From NCBI GenBank assembly GCA_965205255.1, contig OZ242051.1, positions 2,418,001 to 2,482,000 of the forward strand: a stretch of 64,000 bases of DNA, given 5' to 3'. The notes beneath the pieces were generated by a model. It was not told where the DNA came from and searched no databases. It saw nothing but the letters and a program-made list of their open reading frames with translations. Source of the DNA: G965205255 sp965205255. GTDB taxonomy: Bacteria > Pseudomonadota > Gammaproteobacteria > Pseudomonadales > Endozoicomonadaceae. Shown here piece by piece: positions 36,108 through 45,436 of this stretch. The translations under genes were made by a program, and so were the position numbers. The number at the start of each line of letters is the position of its first letter. Position 1 is the stretch's first letter.

Positions 36108-36926
36108 GGTTCTGTTGCAAAACAAGATTATTTCTAGATAATGCACTCATTATTAATGCAACGTGTGAAGTATACCATGCCAGCTATCAGCACTAAAGGA
36201 CGCCATTTCAGAAAAGAAATCATTTTGATGGCTGTACGCTGGTATGTGGCCTACAGCCTGAGTTATCGTGATATCGAAGAGTTGATGGCAGAGCGTGGAC
36301 TGATCGTGGATCACACTACTATTCATCGCTGGGTAGTGGAGTATGCTCCGCAGCTGGAAGAGAATTTCCGCAACAAAAAGAAAACCACTGCCGGCTCCTG
36401 GCGCATGGATGAGACCTATATAAAAATCAAAGGAGTCTGGCATTATCTGTACCGTGCCGTAGATAAATACGGTGACACAATTGATTTTATGCTGACTGAG
36501 AAGCGCGACACTGCTGCGGCTAATGCCTTTTTGGATAAAGCTATCGGTCAGCACGGCTTTCCGGAAAAGATCGTAATCGACAAAAGCGGAGCTAATCTGT
36601 CTGCACTGAAGCTACTGAATTTGGCGCTATTTATGATGGGCTGTTATCATTTGATAATTGACATGCTTCAAGTGAAGTATCTCAATAATATTGTGGAGCA
36701 AAGCCACCGATCAGTTAAACGCAAGATGCGGCAGGCGCTGGGGTTTAAATCCGTAGAAGGTGCGTCTGCCACTATTGCCGGAAATGAATGCTGGCGAATG
36801 CTGAAAAAAGGTCAGCATTGTGATGGGAATGATCGCCCTGCCTTTGAGCAGTTTTATGCACTGGCAGGGTGATTGCGTCTGAAGGAGGGGATCTGTTCAG
36901 CTTGTGGTCGAGTTTGCAACAGAACC
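36108..36926 (+). mobile_element. IS6-family element, full-length copy
   Basis: 819 bp with inverted ends GGTTCTGTTGCAAA at both sides. The flanking 8 bases (GCTTCCTG and GATTCAGG) do not match, so no target duplication is visible, as often happens after IS6 cointegrate resolution or deletion. Confidence 0.9.
36141..36872 (+). CDS. IS6-family transposase
   Basis: 243 residues (231 if started at ATG 36177, MPAISTKGRHF, the usual family start). N-terminal zinc/HTH part (SYRDIEELMAERGLIVDHTTIHRW); DDE core with Asp in WRMDETY, Asp in IVIDKSGAN and Glu in NNIVEQSHR. No frameshift. It is the only copy in the window with an intact triad. Confidence 0.92.
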   Translation: MHSLLMQRVKYTMPAISTKGRHFRKEIILMAVRWYVAYSLSYRDIEELMAERGLIVDHTTIHRWVVEYAPQLEENFRNKKKTTAGSWRMDETYIKIKGVWHYLYRAVDKYGDTIDFMLTEKRDTAAANAFLDKAIGQHGFPEKIVIDKSGANLSALKLLNLALFMMGCYHLIIDMLQVKYLNNIVEQSHRSVKRKMRQALGFKSVEGASATIAGNECWRMLKKGQHCDGNDRPAFEQFYALAG

Positions 36927-36980
36927 GATTCAGGCGGCCTCCTGCGTGAGTTACTCAATATACTGTGAGTAATTTCCCAT

Positions 36981-37015
36981 CCCCAGTTTTGAGCAAGTAT
37001 ACTCCTTAACTGGGG
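36981..37015. other. inverted repeat between the IS6 copy and the alpha-oxoamine synthase gene
   Basis: CCCCAGTT / AACTGGGG with a 19-base spacer, 22 bases beyond the end of the synthase gene. No T run on either side. It may slow transcription, but a terminator function is uncertain. Confidence 0.4.
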
Positions 37016-37037
37016 CGTCATGTTTTAGGCTACCACG

Positions 37038-38249
37038 TTAATTCCTCACTTCCTCATTGTCGGCACAAACTTTCTTGAGCACCGAACAAAACTCATGTAG
37101 GTCTTCTGAGGTCATGTCAGCCCGTGGCATGACTCTAATACCAGCACTATTTTTCGGAACTACAGGAAAGAATACTGCAGAAGTATAGTAGCCATACGTA
37201 AGCAGTTTTTTAGCTGTCTCTATAGCCATCTGAGGTGAGTCCAGCATTACAACTCGAACCGGACTGAGAGTAAAGGCATTAAGGGTAGTAAATGCATTAT
37301 CGAGAATATCGAGATTCACTCTCCACTGCTGCTGTGCCTGCCTCAGCTCATTACTCTTATGCAGGCTTAAGGAGGCTTGACCACCACCAATACCAGCCGA
37401 ATTCAAATATTGGGACCACGCATTACCATAACGCACCAGTAAAGTTTTGATGTTCTGCTTGCTGGAAAGAAGCATCCCACCTGCGCTCCCATAAGCCTTT
37501 GCTAAAGAGGCAACTACAATAGTTGATTCATTTAATTCACCTAATGATGTTAAAGTAATACCTTGACCTTTATCCCCCGTAACAGACAAACCATGAGAAT
37601 CGTCAAGGTAAATAAAAAGACCATATTTACCCTGTAGTATTTTTAGTTTATCAAAATCAGCAAAACCTTTGATGCTATAAGTGCCATCAGATATATAAGC
37701 AACCCGAGGATGTTTTTTGCATAATACTTCAAGAGCATCCATGTCATTATTTTCTATCGTAATGACCTGTGTTTCATCACCACACAAAGATTTCATGTGT
37801 GATAGTGAAAAATGTGCAAATTTATCAAAAACCATTACAGGTTTGATGCCATCAGTCAAGACGCCAGAAGCGAGCAGTGGCAGTGCCGCTGAGCTCGCTG
37901 CAGCACAAGAATTGTAAACAACTGCATTATTACCACCGAAATATTGCCCCAACTCCCATTCAAATTCATCAAGGATATCCAACCTAAGACGACAGCGAGC
38001 AGTTGTTAGGTGAAGTGTGCCTGCACGCTTTATCCCATTGATTGCACCCTGCAATATTGCCGGATGTCGATCCCAACCAAGATATGAACAGGAGCACATA
38101 TTTATAAAACGCTTCTCTTCGCACTGCATGAAAGGGGGATCGGTATGCTTGACAACTAAATCTACAAGTTTATTTTCGCTTGCAACTCTCCAAGAGTCTT
38201 CACTCAGAGAGATCATTTTACCCAGATTTTGGTATTGATTTTTGCTCAT
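37038..38249 (-). CDS. alpha-oxoamine synthase-like PLP enzyme
   Basis: 403 residues, fold type I PLP enzyme of the BioF/Kbl/HemA/CqsA group, which condense an amino acid with an acyl thioester and release CO2. CSCSYLGWDRHP, the small-residue helix VVYNSCAAASSAALPLLASG, the PLP Asp/His in IYLDDSHGLS and the Schiff-base lysine in VVASLAKAYGSAGGMLL are present. The product is not predictable; it is not an obvious BioF, because no biotin genes are near. Last gene of the minus-strand biosynthetic set. Gene start GGAATTAGCTAATG is plausible. Confidence 0.85.
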   Translation of the reverse strand: MSKNQYQNLGKMISLSEDSWRVASENKLVDLVVKHTDPPFMQCEEKRFINMCSCSYLGWDRHPAILQGAINGIKRAGTLHLTTARCRLRLDILDEFEWELGQYFGGNNAVVYNSCAAASSAALPLLASGVLTDGIKPVMVFDKFAHFSLSHMKSLCGDETQVITIENNDMDALEVLCKKHPRVAYISDGTYSIKGFADFDKLKILQGKYGLFIYLDDSHGLSVTGDKGQGITLTSLGELNESTIVVASLAKAYGSAGGMLLSSKQNIKTLLVRYGNAWSQYLNSAGIGGGQASLSLHKSNELRQAQQQWRVNLDILDNAFTTLNAFTLSPVRVVMLDSPQMAIETAKKLLTYGYYTSAVFFPVVPKNSAGIRVMPRADMTSEDLHEFCSVLKKVCADNEEVRN

Positions 38250-38821
38250 TAGCTAATTCCTGCTAAAAAGAACTTGATCTCAGCTCAATATTAAAAAATT
38301 GAACCCTGAAGACCTGTGTAGGGTACCACGTCATCAATATGTTATGGTTAATTGAAAGGCGATATGCTTAGCAAACCTATGAGGCTGTCCGAGAATGACA
38401 GTAGAGTCAGATATTACTCAAGCGCTGAATAACGGGCGTTCAAGTATTCCCTGTTCTAAGTTGATCGTTTTGTTTGACGGTGACAGCCATAATTTTGATA
38501 GCCCAAATAATTGATGCTTAAGGGTTTTCAATGTTTTGTCCCTACACAGCCTAAAGACTATGCCTGTTTTTCGTGCCCGCTGTAACTAACTAAAGACTTA
38601 TTGATTTACGAGAAATTAATTGGCACTGCAAAAGGGTATTCTTCTTACATCGGACTCAATTTTATAAAAACGAATATCAACATTACAATGTTGATTTACA
38701 AATACAGATCTATTAAATTTACACTTTCATATTTGCATGACTCCCTTACTAGTTTTTCACATTATAAGTGACTCTTCACTTCTTTTATTTTACATTTTTA
38801 AATAGCCTCTAAGCTTATCCA
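38250..38821. other. intergenic, 570 bases without a supported gene
   Basis: AT-rich. A GAGGCTGTCCGAGAATGACA stretch near 38,380 resembles the kind of end seen in IS5-type elements, but I see no transposase reading frame or partner end. The promoter of the alpha-oxoamine synthase should be here. Confidence 0.4.
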
Positions 38822-39682
38822 TCATGCTTGTACACCATACAACTCAGCAGATTCTATAATTTTCTTCGCACGAGAAACAAATGGAGGACCAATCATATTA
38901 CCACTTACAAGAGTTATCTGTGATTTAGATTCTACAAATGCATTTAATATTGATTGAGCCCAATCAAGCTCTCTCTGAGTTGGTCTGAATATGTCATTTA
39001 TAATAGATACTTGTTTTGGATGCACAGCAGCCTTACCAACATAACCTAGATCCTTTACGGAAGATGTCTCAAAAATCAATTCTTCTCTAGCATCAATGTT
39101 AAAGCAGGCTGTATCAATCGCAGGAATACCTGCTGCAATAGCTGCAGTTACTATTCTATTACGAGCATACAACATATTATCCCATGATATTGACTGCCCG
39201 ATAGCTAGTGAGTAATCAGCCGAACCAAATACCAACCCATCACAAGACAAAGCAATCTCATCAATATTTGCTATAGCCTTTCCAGTTTCTACTGTTACAT
39301 AAATACCAACATCAATTTTGTTTTGATTAAAAAAATTAATAACCCAACATAAATCATGCTTACTATTTATTTTGGTTAGCATAATATAATCAGGCTTCAC
39401 TGCTGATTTAGAAATTTCAACTATATCACTAACTCCATCAAATGTGTCTATAGAATTAATCCTTACTATCACTGGCTTTATAGAGTCATTTTTATTAATA
39501 AATTCGATACAGTTTTTTCTTGCTATAGATTTTAAGTCGCTAGGAACAGAGTCTTCCAAATCTAATACTCTAGCATCAGCATCATGTGCTCCTTTATTCA
39601 GCCCATTTATAGAGCACGATGGAGTGTATAAGATAGATCTGAATCTACCTACCTTTTTTTCCTTCATAATTTTCATCCTCAA
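38822..39682 (-). CDS. HpcH/HpaI aldolase / citrate lyase beta (CitE)-like protein
   Basis: 286 residues, TIM-barrel CitE-like enzyme. FRSILYTPSCSINGLNKG, the Asp/Glu pair DARVLDLEDSVP, IVRINSIDT, YVTVETGKAIANIDEIA (metal Glu), GLVFGSADYSLAIG and GKAAVHPKQV match CitE/malyl-CoA lyase relatives that cleave or form 3-hydroxy acyl-CoA or hydroxy-acid thioesters with Mg2+. No citrate lyase alpha/gamma genes are nearby, so a stand-alone or biosynthetic lyase is likelier. Rich in ATA and AGA codons like its right-hand neighbours. Confidence 0.85.
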   Translation of the reverse strand: MRMKIMKEKKVGRFRSILYTPSCSINGLNKGAHDADARVLDLEDSVPSDLKSIARKNCIEFINKNDSIKPVIVRINSIDTFDGVSDIVEISKSAVKPDYIMLTKINSKHDLCWVINFFNQNKIDVGIYVTVETGKAIANIDEIALSCDGLVFGSADYSLAIGQSISWDNMLYARNRIVTAAIAAGIPAIDTACFNIDAREELIFETSSVKDLGYVGKAAVHPKQVSIINDIFRPTQRELDWAQSILNAFVESKSQITLVSGNMIGPPFVSRAKKIIESAELYGVQA

Positions 39683-39765
39683 TGTTTAATCCATATTACT
39701 TTAACTTTTAGCGGGAATTGCTGTTGATACTATTGTTTCTCAATTAAGTATCTGGCTCTATCAGA

Positions 39766-39941
39766 TCAGTACATGCTAACCGGTTCATTTTTTTTAGAAC
39801 GGCTTTTTGAGAAGAAAATCAATATGAGCATTGAAATCAAACAAGAACCAGAAACATATAACATCCCTAGATTATAAAGTGAGTCAAACTTAAAATAACT
39901 TAAAACTGAGGCAACTATTCCACCACCTGCTTGAACTGTTC
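39766..39941 (-). pseudogene. MFS transporter, C-terminal remnant cut by IS3
   Basis: About 58 codons: RTVQAGGGIVASVLSYF, then a final helix (MLYVSGSCLISMLILIFF) and a basic tail. This looks like the last two membrane segments of an MFS permease. The upstream part is gone: the IS3 element joins directly at 39,942, and on the other side of the IS lies a different gene (an SDR). Confidence 0.65.
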
Positions 39942-39944
39942 TAG

Positions 39945-40820
39945 TCAACCCTTACCGGACACTTTTTTCAGAGAGTTTTCATACTCAGCAGGTGTCATAT
40001 TACCATTTGCTGAGTGAAGTCTTTCCAGGTTGTAATATTTGATATAAGCAGTAACATCCTGCTTCATATGTTCGCGTGTTGGCTGATGCACCTTAAAGAT
40101 CCAGTCATATTTTAAACTGCCAAAAAAACGTTCCACTACGGCATTGTCCTAACAAGCACCTATATCTCCCATGCTGGCTCTGACATCATAACTTTTTAGC
40201 AACTTCCTGTATTGCTTACTGGTATATTGCGAGCCCCGGTCACTGTGAAATACCAATCCTTTTGGAGGTTGACGCAAGTTAAAAGCCTTTATCATCGCCT
40301 TACTGATCAAATCAGTAGTCATCCGTTTATCAATGTGCCAGCCCACAATACGACGAGAGTACAAGTCCATGACAATAGCAAGATACATCCAGCCCTCGCC
40401 TGTTTTCAGATAAGTCACATCGCCAGCCCATACCTGATTTGCCTCTAGTGGGTTAAAGTTCTGATTCAGTAAATTTTCCGCAACCGCATCACTGTGCTTA
40501 CGCTTGGTAGTTATTTTATACGCACGTCGCTGGGTTACTACCAAATTCAGTTTTGCCATGTGCTTGCGAACACGATAACGTCCAATCTGAAAGCCTTCTT
40601 TGCGTAGTTTCTTCATCATCTCACGACTCCCCAGACTGCCTCGACTTTCTGCAAATAATGCTTTCATTCGTCGGTATAGCTGTAATGTCTAAGCGGTAAT
40701 CAGTTTTCCCAGGCGCTTCAGCCAGCTATAATAAGCAGAAGTGCTTACCTGCATCACACGACATGAGGTCGTCACTGGAAAATGATGAGACTCCTTTTTG
40801 ATGAAATCAAACTTTACTTC
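39945..40820 (-). pseudogene. IS3-family transposase OrfB, two amber stops
   Basis: The integrase core can be read in one frame from about 40,820 to 39,945 through two TAG codons: at 40,689-40,691 (between KLITA and TLQLYRRMK) and at 40,149-40,151 (between MGDIGAC and DNAVVERFF). The DDE residues are present in separate pieces: AGDVTYL, VFHSDRGSQYTS and VVERFFGSLK. Without suppression the transposase would not be complete. Confidence 0.85.
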
Positions 40821-41113
40821 ATTTCTTTCGCAAAGAAGGCACTGGCCTTTTTTAAGATCTCTTTCTCCATGCGCAGCTGCTTTACATCTTTACGCAGGCG
40901 TTTCAGCTCATCTCGTTCATCCTCAGCCAGTGCTTTTCCACTGAGCTGATTTTCAACGTTATCTTTCCATTTGTACAAAATATTGCTAGCTATACCTAGT
41001 GATTTTGCAGCTTCCGGCACTGAATATCCTTGTTCTAAAACAAGAGCAACAGCCTCTTCCTTAAACTCCTTAGAGTATTGCTTATAAGCACGTTTCTGAC
41101 TCATACTGAACAC
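40814..41113 (-). CDS. IS3-family transposase OrfA
   Basis: 99 residues; HTH (YSKEFKEEAVALVLEQGYSV, then SLGIASNILYKWK) and coiled coil (ELKRLRKDVKQLRMEKEILKKA, 22 residues, cited by its ends ELKRLRK and EILKKA). Ends FFAKEMK, overlapping the orfB frame. Open, but useless for transposition in cis because orfB is broken. Confidence 0.85.
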   Translation of the reverse strand: MFSMSQKRAYKQYSKEFKEEAVALVLEQGYSVPEAAKSLGIASNILYKWKDNVENQLSGKALAEDERDELKRLRKDVKQLRMEKEILKKASAFFAKEMK

Positions 41114-41168
41114 CTTTATTGATTAACGGATATTGTCTTTCAATTTGGTGTCCGGTTCCATTAGACCA

Positions 41169-41329
41169 GCACAGGAGTTTGAACGACCTACAAAAACAAC
41201 TTTTGCATTTTGCATTGCAAACTTTTCCACACATGCAAAGCCAATCCCAGTGGTGCCACCTGTCACTAACACAACCCTATTAGCAAAAAATTTTATTGCT
41301 GTAGCATGATCTTCAGTAGAACTATACAT
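41169..41329 (-). pseudogene. short-chain dehydrogenase, N-terminal remnant cut by IS3
   Basis: Starts at ATG 41,329 inside the end of the cyclodeaminase-like gene (ATGTATAG overlap), so it was translationally coupled. The Rossmann start is intact (VVLVTGGTTGIGFACVEKF, NAKVVFVGRSNS), then the IS3 end replaces the rest. The catalytic half of the enzyme is absent. Confidence 0.8.
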
Positions 41330-42311
41330 AGATAATTCTCCCAATCTTATTTTCGTCTGCATATTTCAGTATGCAGTCTGAGGCTACTGAGTCAAGGAAT
41401 GATGTGCCAACAGATCGAAACACAGTAATTTCTTGACAGCCTGATTTTTTTTCATGTTTTTTTGATATGTCAAAAAGTGATATTATTTCATCTTTAGATA
41501 ATTTTCCTATAGACAGCGCTCCTTTAATTTCACCACACTCATGATAAGATGATTCAACATCTTCAACAAACGTCATTTTTGATCTTAATATAGAAGGATC
41601 AATCTCAACGGCATGTATTGAACTACCTCCTATCACATTGATATGGCATGATTTATTCAGATGAGAGCTCTTAATTAGCGGCTCAGAATCTTCTTTTGAA
41701 GTAGCTGTACAAATAATGTCTGAATTTAATACAGCATCGTCTATATTATCATTTACTAACCATTCAGCATTATTCGGAATATTTTTTTTTGCTTTTGATA
41801 TAAAATTTTCTGCATTCTGTTTATTTCTTGACCACACAGCTATAGTTTTTATCTTGGGACGTACCGCTAGAATAGCTATTGCTTGATTAAACGCTTGATT
41901 TCCAGAACCGATTAATGTGAGCTTAGTCGCCTTCGGTGAAGCAAGATAGTCCGCAGCTAAACCCCCAACAGCACCTGTTCTAAGAGAGGTAAGAATATTT
42001 CCATTAATGATTGCGGTGGGAGTTCCATTTTGAGTAGAAAATAATGTTACTAGTGAGTGAGTCAAGCTTCTACCAAATCTAGGGTTATCACGAAATATTG
42101 TAGATACTTTAGCTCCCATATAGTCATTTCCAAGGCAGAAGAAGGGAGTAGATAATAGTATTCCATTATTACTCTCAATATCAACTAGTTGCCTATGTCC
42201 ATAGTTTATAGCTTGGTTATTCGAGAAAGCCAAATTCAACGCTGAGATCATAACAGGCATAAGCTGTACTAGATTTAAATCACTAGTAGAAATTAGTTTA
42301 ATCTTATCCAT
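41322..42311 (-). CDS. ornithine cyclodeaminase / mu-crystallin family protein
   Basis: 329 residues from ATG 42,311, which overlaps the stop of the previous gene; the longer frame from 42,362 is unlikely. NAD(P)-binding LTLIGSGNQAFNQAIA, the substrate region YMGAKVSTIFRDNPRFG, SLRTGAVGGLAADYLASP and FVEDVESS fit the OCD/mu-crystallin/SbnB family. Members cyclise ornithine or lysine, reduce imines, or make alpha,beta-diamino acids such as L-Dap. The role here is open; the neighbours suggest amino-acid-derived metabolite synthesis. Confidence 0.85.
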   Translation of the reverse strand: MDKIKLISTSDLNLVQLMPVMISALNLAFSNNQAINYGHRQLVDIESNNGILLSTPFFCLGNDYMGAKVSTIFRDNPRFGRSLTHSLVTLFSTQNGTPTAIINGNILTSLRTGAVGGLAADYLASPKATKLTLIGSGNQAFNQAIAILAVRPKIKTIAVWSRNKQNAENFISKAKKNIPNNAEWLVNDNIDDAVLNSDIICTATSKEDSEPLIKSSHLNKSCHINVIGGSSIHAVEIDPSILRSKMTFVEDVESSYHECGEIKGALSIGKLSKDEIISLFDISKKHEKKSGCQEITVFRSVGTSFLDSVASDCILKYADENKIGRIIYV

Positions 42312-42312
42312 A

Positions 42313-42819
42313 TTAATAATTAATCTCCGCACCCTCACAATAAACCATAAAAGTTCTCTCAAAATCGATTACTTTCACATCATCTTGATTAAATCCGCAA
42401 GTATAAACTTTTACAATACCTGCATCAGGATTTGAAGATGACTCTCTTTTAAAAATAACTTTACTTTCAGCGTAAAGAGTGTCACCAACATAAACAGGGT
42501 GAGGAAGGCAAACCTTATCCCAACCTAAATTACAAACAGCTCGCGCACTTAGTGTCGATACTGTCATACCATTTACTATCAAAAAGGTTACAGAGCTATT
42601 AAGCAGGGTCTTATTAAAGTCTGTCATTTTTGCATAGTTATTATCTATGTGTAATGGATGCTGATTATGTGATAGCAATGTGAGCCATATGTTATCACTT
42701 TCAGTGATTGTTCTACCTGGGCGATGCTCGATAATCATTCCTACTTTGAAGTCTTCATATGAAAGACCCAAAATTTCTCTATACCTTTCTCTCGATATTT
42801 CCTTGAGCTTATTCATCAT
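42313..42819 (-). CDS. MaoC-like hydratase/dehydratase
   Basis: 168 residues, single hot-dog domain. The hydratase motif appears as LLSHNQHPLHIDNNYAKMTDF (His/Asp pair around HPLHIDNNYA). YEDFKVGMIIEHRPGRTITESD is a typical MaoC N-terminus. Acts on enoyl or hydroxyacyl thioesters in relatives (for example mesaconyl-CoA hydratase or R-specific enoyl-CoA hydratase). Stop overlaps the start region of the next gene. Confidence 0.85.
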   Translation of the reverse strand: MMNKLKEISRERYREILGLSYEDFKVGMIIEHRPGRTITESDNIWLTLLSHNQHPLHIDNNYAKMTDFNKTLLNSSVTFLIVNGMTVSTLSARAVCNLGWDKVCLPHPVYVGDTLYAESKVIFKRESSSNPDAGIVKVYTCGFNQDDVKVIDFERTFMVYCEGAEINY

Positions 42820-42895
42820 TTTTCATACCATGCATATATGTTAAGGTCATAAAAACCTTCCCATTTATGAATCTCATCCTTCATTGTGTTATACC

Positions 42896-43774
42896 TTAAA
42901 CTTTATTAAATAACCGCTCTGCCGTATATACAGCAGCTGATGTTATGATATCTAAATTACCTGCATACTTCGGCAGGTAATCACCATTACCCTTAATTTT
43001 AACGCTTAAGACTATTGCATCATCTCTCACTTGCGGACCTAAAACCAACTTGTAATCTGGGACTATATACTTCATTTTTTCAATCATATTATTAATGGAT
43101 TTTCTCACTTCATTTATTTTATATTCGCCTGGAATAATATATAAAGTTGTTTTCATTTCAACTGGTGGTTCAGATGGATTTATATTTATGATAACTTTTG
43201 CACTTTTACATTTAGCTAAGCTCTTGATTGAGGCTTCTGTATTCTCTATATATTCATTAATATTCTCCCTTGTAGCTAGACCCGCGCTGCATGATGAAAT
43301 AGTTGAAACTACTTCAATATATTTAATATCTTCAACTACAGAAGCAATCGCATGAACTAATGGTATTGATGATTGACCTCCGCACGTTATCATATCAATA
43401 ACCCTACTGTTTAAAATCCTGTCTATATTAACTGTTGGGACACACTCTTCTCCATATCTAGCAGGCGTAAGATTTATAATCTTCGTATTTCTGTTTGTTA
43501 TATATTCCAAATTCTTTTTATGGGATAGCGCTGAAGTTGCATCAAAAACAACATCCACTTTATTTAATTCATCAATAGTTTCTTTCCTGCCATTAATAAG
43601 TAACTTGCAATCATTATTTCTGGCAAAAATCATTCCTTGAGACTCTAATGACCTACCAATCATTAAACCACATCTTACCGATTCTATTTTTTTCAACTTC
43701 ATCAATAGATCGCAGCCAATTTTCCCACTGCCCAATATTGCAGCTTTTATAAAGCATCCTTTTGATTGATTCAT
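42896..43774 (-). CDS. acylating acetaldehyde dehydrogenase (DmpF/MhpF/BphJ family)
   Basis: 292 residues. N-terminal NAD site AAILGSGKIGCDLLMKL; catalytic cysteine in MITCGGQSSIPLVHAIA; FDATSALSHKKN; TLYIIPGEY. Interconverts an aldehyde and its CoA thioester and normally forms a channelled complex with the aldolase encoded 16 bases upstream. The substrate may differ from acetaldehyde, since no aromatic meta-cleavage genes are present. Confidence 0.92.
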   Translation of the reverse strand: MNQSKGCFIKAAILGSGKIGCDLLMKLKKIESVRCGLMIGRSLESQGMIFARNNDCKLLINGRKETIDELNKVDVVFDATSALSHKKNLEYITNRNTKIINLTPARYGEECVPTVNIDRILNSRVIDMITCGGQSSIPLVHAIASVVEDIKYIEVVSTISSCSAGLATRENINEYIENTEASIKSLAKCKSAKVIININPSEPPVEMKTTLYIIPGEYKINEVRKSINNMIEKMKYIVPDYKLVLGPQVRDDAIVLSVKIKGNGDYLPKYAGNLDIITSAAVYTAERLFNKV

Positions 43775-43789
43775 TTTTTCTCAATAACC

Positions 43790-44800
43790 CTATGCGCTAT
43801 ATTTTTCACTCTTTAATTGAAAAGCAATCTCTGAAACCATATCCTCTTGCCCTGCAATAACATTTTGCTTTCCAAGCTCCAGCCAAATTTCCAATGGGCT
43901 AACATTGTTTTGCTCTGCTTCAAATTTAACGTGCCGCTCAAATCCTGAAAATACACCAGATAGCCCACTTGCTATATTTGAAGTTCTAGACACAGGGATA
44001 TTTTTTAATAAAATACTTTCTGCAGTGTCGGCTAATGTAAAAATATCATTTATTTTCACATTACTAGTTAAGTTAAGCTTTGACAGCAAAGCTGAAATTA
44101 TTTCTATGGCTGCATTTCCTGCACCTGCACCGAATCCCCTAACACTACCATCTATAATTGTTGCCCCTGCTCTAAGTGCATAAACAGCATTGCCCACTGC
44201 TAAGCCTAAGTTGTTATGTGCATGAAATCCTATATTGACACCTGATCTCTGTCTAGCTATCCTCACTTTGTCATAAACTTCACTAGGAAGCATAGCCCCT
44301 GCTGAATCCATAATAATTACCGATTCGCACCCATATGATGCAAGGTTTTTAGCCTCTTGACTTAGTTGTTTGCTATCAAGCATGTGTGACATCATTAACA
44401 CACCGGATACTTCCACTCCTTTGCTTAATGCATATTCGACATATCTCTTTGTTGTATTAGACTCGCTGCAGTGAGAGGCTATTCTAAATAATTCAACACC
44501 ACACGATATAGCTAAGTCTATATCTGATAATCGTGCATACCCAGGAATCACATGCGTAGAAAGTTTCGCTTTTTTTATAACCTTTCTCGCAGCATCAAAC
44601 ATTTCCTCATCCTTATTACTGGAAAATCCAAGATGAAACGATGAGGCACCTATTCCATTTCCATGACCGACTTCAATTGCATACACGCCTGTTTGATCTG
44701 CCATTTCAGCATATTCTGAGATTTGTTTGAGGCTTATTGAGTGTGAAACCGCATGGTTACCATCTCTTAATGATACATCGTAAATTTTGACTTCTGACAC
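43790..44800 (-). CDS. 4-hydroxy-2-oxovalerate aldolase (DmpG/MhpE family)
   Basis: 336 residues; HMGL-like TIM barrel with divalent metal. DVSLRDGNHAVSHSIS holds the catalytic Arg-Asp and His; IGFHAHNNLGLAVGN holds the two metal His residues; GSVRGFGAGAGNAAIE; the C-terminal communication domain is present. Cleaves 4-hydroxy-2-oxo acids to pyruvate and an aldehyde, or runs in the aldol direction. First gene of the minus-strand set. Confidence 0.93.
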   Translation of the reverse strand: MSEVKIYDVSLRDGNHAVSHSISLKQISEYAEMADQTGVYAIEVGHGNGIGASSFHLGFSSNKDEEMFDAARKVIKKAKLSTHVIPGYARLSDIDLAISCGVELFRIASHCSESNTTKRYVEYALSKGVEVSGVLMMSHMLDSKQLSQEAKNLASYGCESVIIMDSAGAMLPSEVYDKVRIARQRSGVNIGFHAHNNLGLAVGNAVYALRAGATIIDGSVRGFGAGAGNAAIEIISALLSKLNLTSNVKINDIFTLADTAESILLKNIPVSRTSNIASGLSGVFSGFERHVKFEAEQNNVSPLEIWLELGKQNVIAGQEDMVSEIAFQLKSEKYSA

Positions 44801-45436
44801 TTTCTATCAAATCCTAATTTTACTAAATATATTTCCCTGAATCTAAAGAGGCTGTTGAAAAAATCATTTCAGTCTCACTAACATAATTCTGATCATCGCT
44901 ATCACAATCAGAGTTTCTGATGATTCAGGCAACGTTTCATAGTCTTTTGACACTCGTCGAGAGTGATTAAACCATCCAAAGGTTTGCTCAAAAATCCGCT
45001 GCTTAGGCACGGAAAAATCATGAAAACTCTTGGCCTGCAAGGACTTCAGGTAAAACTTTTTCTCATTTCCACGTTCTCGCATGGGGAAATAAGCCATGAC
45101 TTACCACCTCATTCCATACGCTGTCTCTGCCATTCTGCGCACCAGTCGCGGGAGCGTGGGAATGGAACATACTCCAACATAAAAATACATTTGTCTGTTG
45201 TCATAAATAGGCTATTATTCACATATATACATCAATCATGGCAAGGGCTTTCATGATCTTTCTCTGTTTCACTGCCTGACAGGTTATGATTCTCTGGTCG
45301 CACCCACGCTACCGCCCCTCGACTTTCACCTATGCCGCACAGCGTAAATTTTGATTGTAAAAATCCTATAACCTGTTTTTATGAAAACAGATTAATTGTT
45401 AAAATTAACTAAAACGATGTAGAACTGATTCAATTA
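44801..45436. other. gap holding an IS5-type remnant
   Basis: Between the aldolase and the queF remnant. The left third is the transposase tail described separately; 45,100-45,436 has no gene I can support. Confidence 0.5.
44848..45105 (-). pseudogene. IS5/IS4-type transposase, C-terminal remnant
   Basis: About 77 codons ending a transposase: QRIFEQTFGWFNHSRRVSKD, YETLPESSETLIVIAMIRIM matches the RTFGWLNRSRRLSKDYE tail of IS5-family transposases with the catalytic Glu region. Preceded at the outer end by GAGGCTGTTGAAAAAATC, the usual type of IS5 terminal sequence. The rest of the element is missing. Confidence 0.8.

Larger units (their letters stand above)
39942..41168 (-). mobile_element. 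IS3-family element with interrupted orfB
   Basis: 1227 bp with imperfect inverted ends (TGGTCTAATGGAACCGGACAC on the orfA side, TAGTCAACCCTTACCGGACAC on the other, ACCGGACAC shared). The flanks show no matching short repeat, which fits a deletion next to the IS. A remnant of the same element lies at 45,944-46,081. Confidence 0.85.

Noticed and set aside
38380..38520. Possible IS remnant after GAGGCTGTCCGAGAATGACA
   Set aside because: No matching second end and no transposase fragment that I can read.
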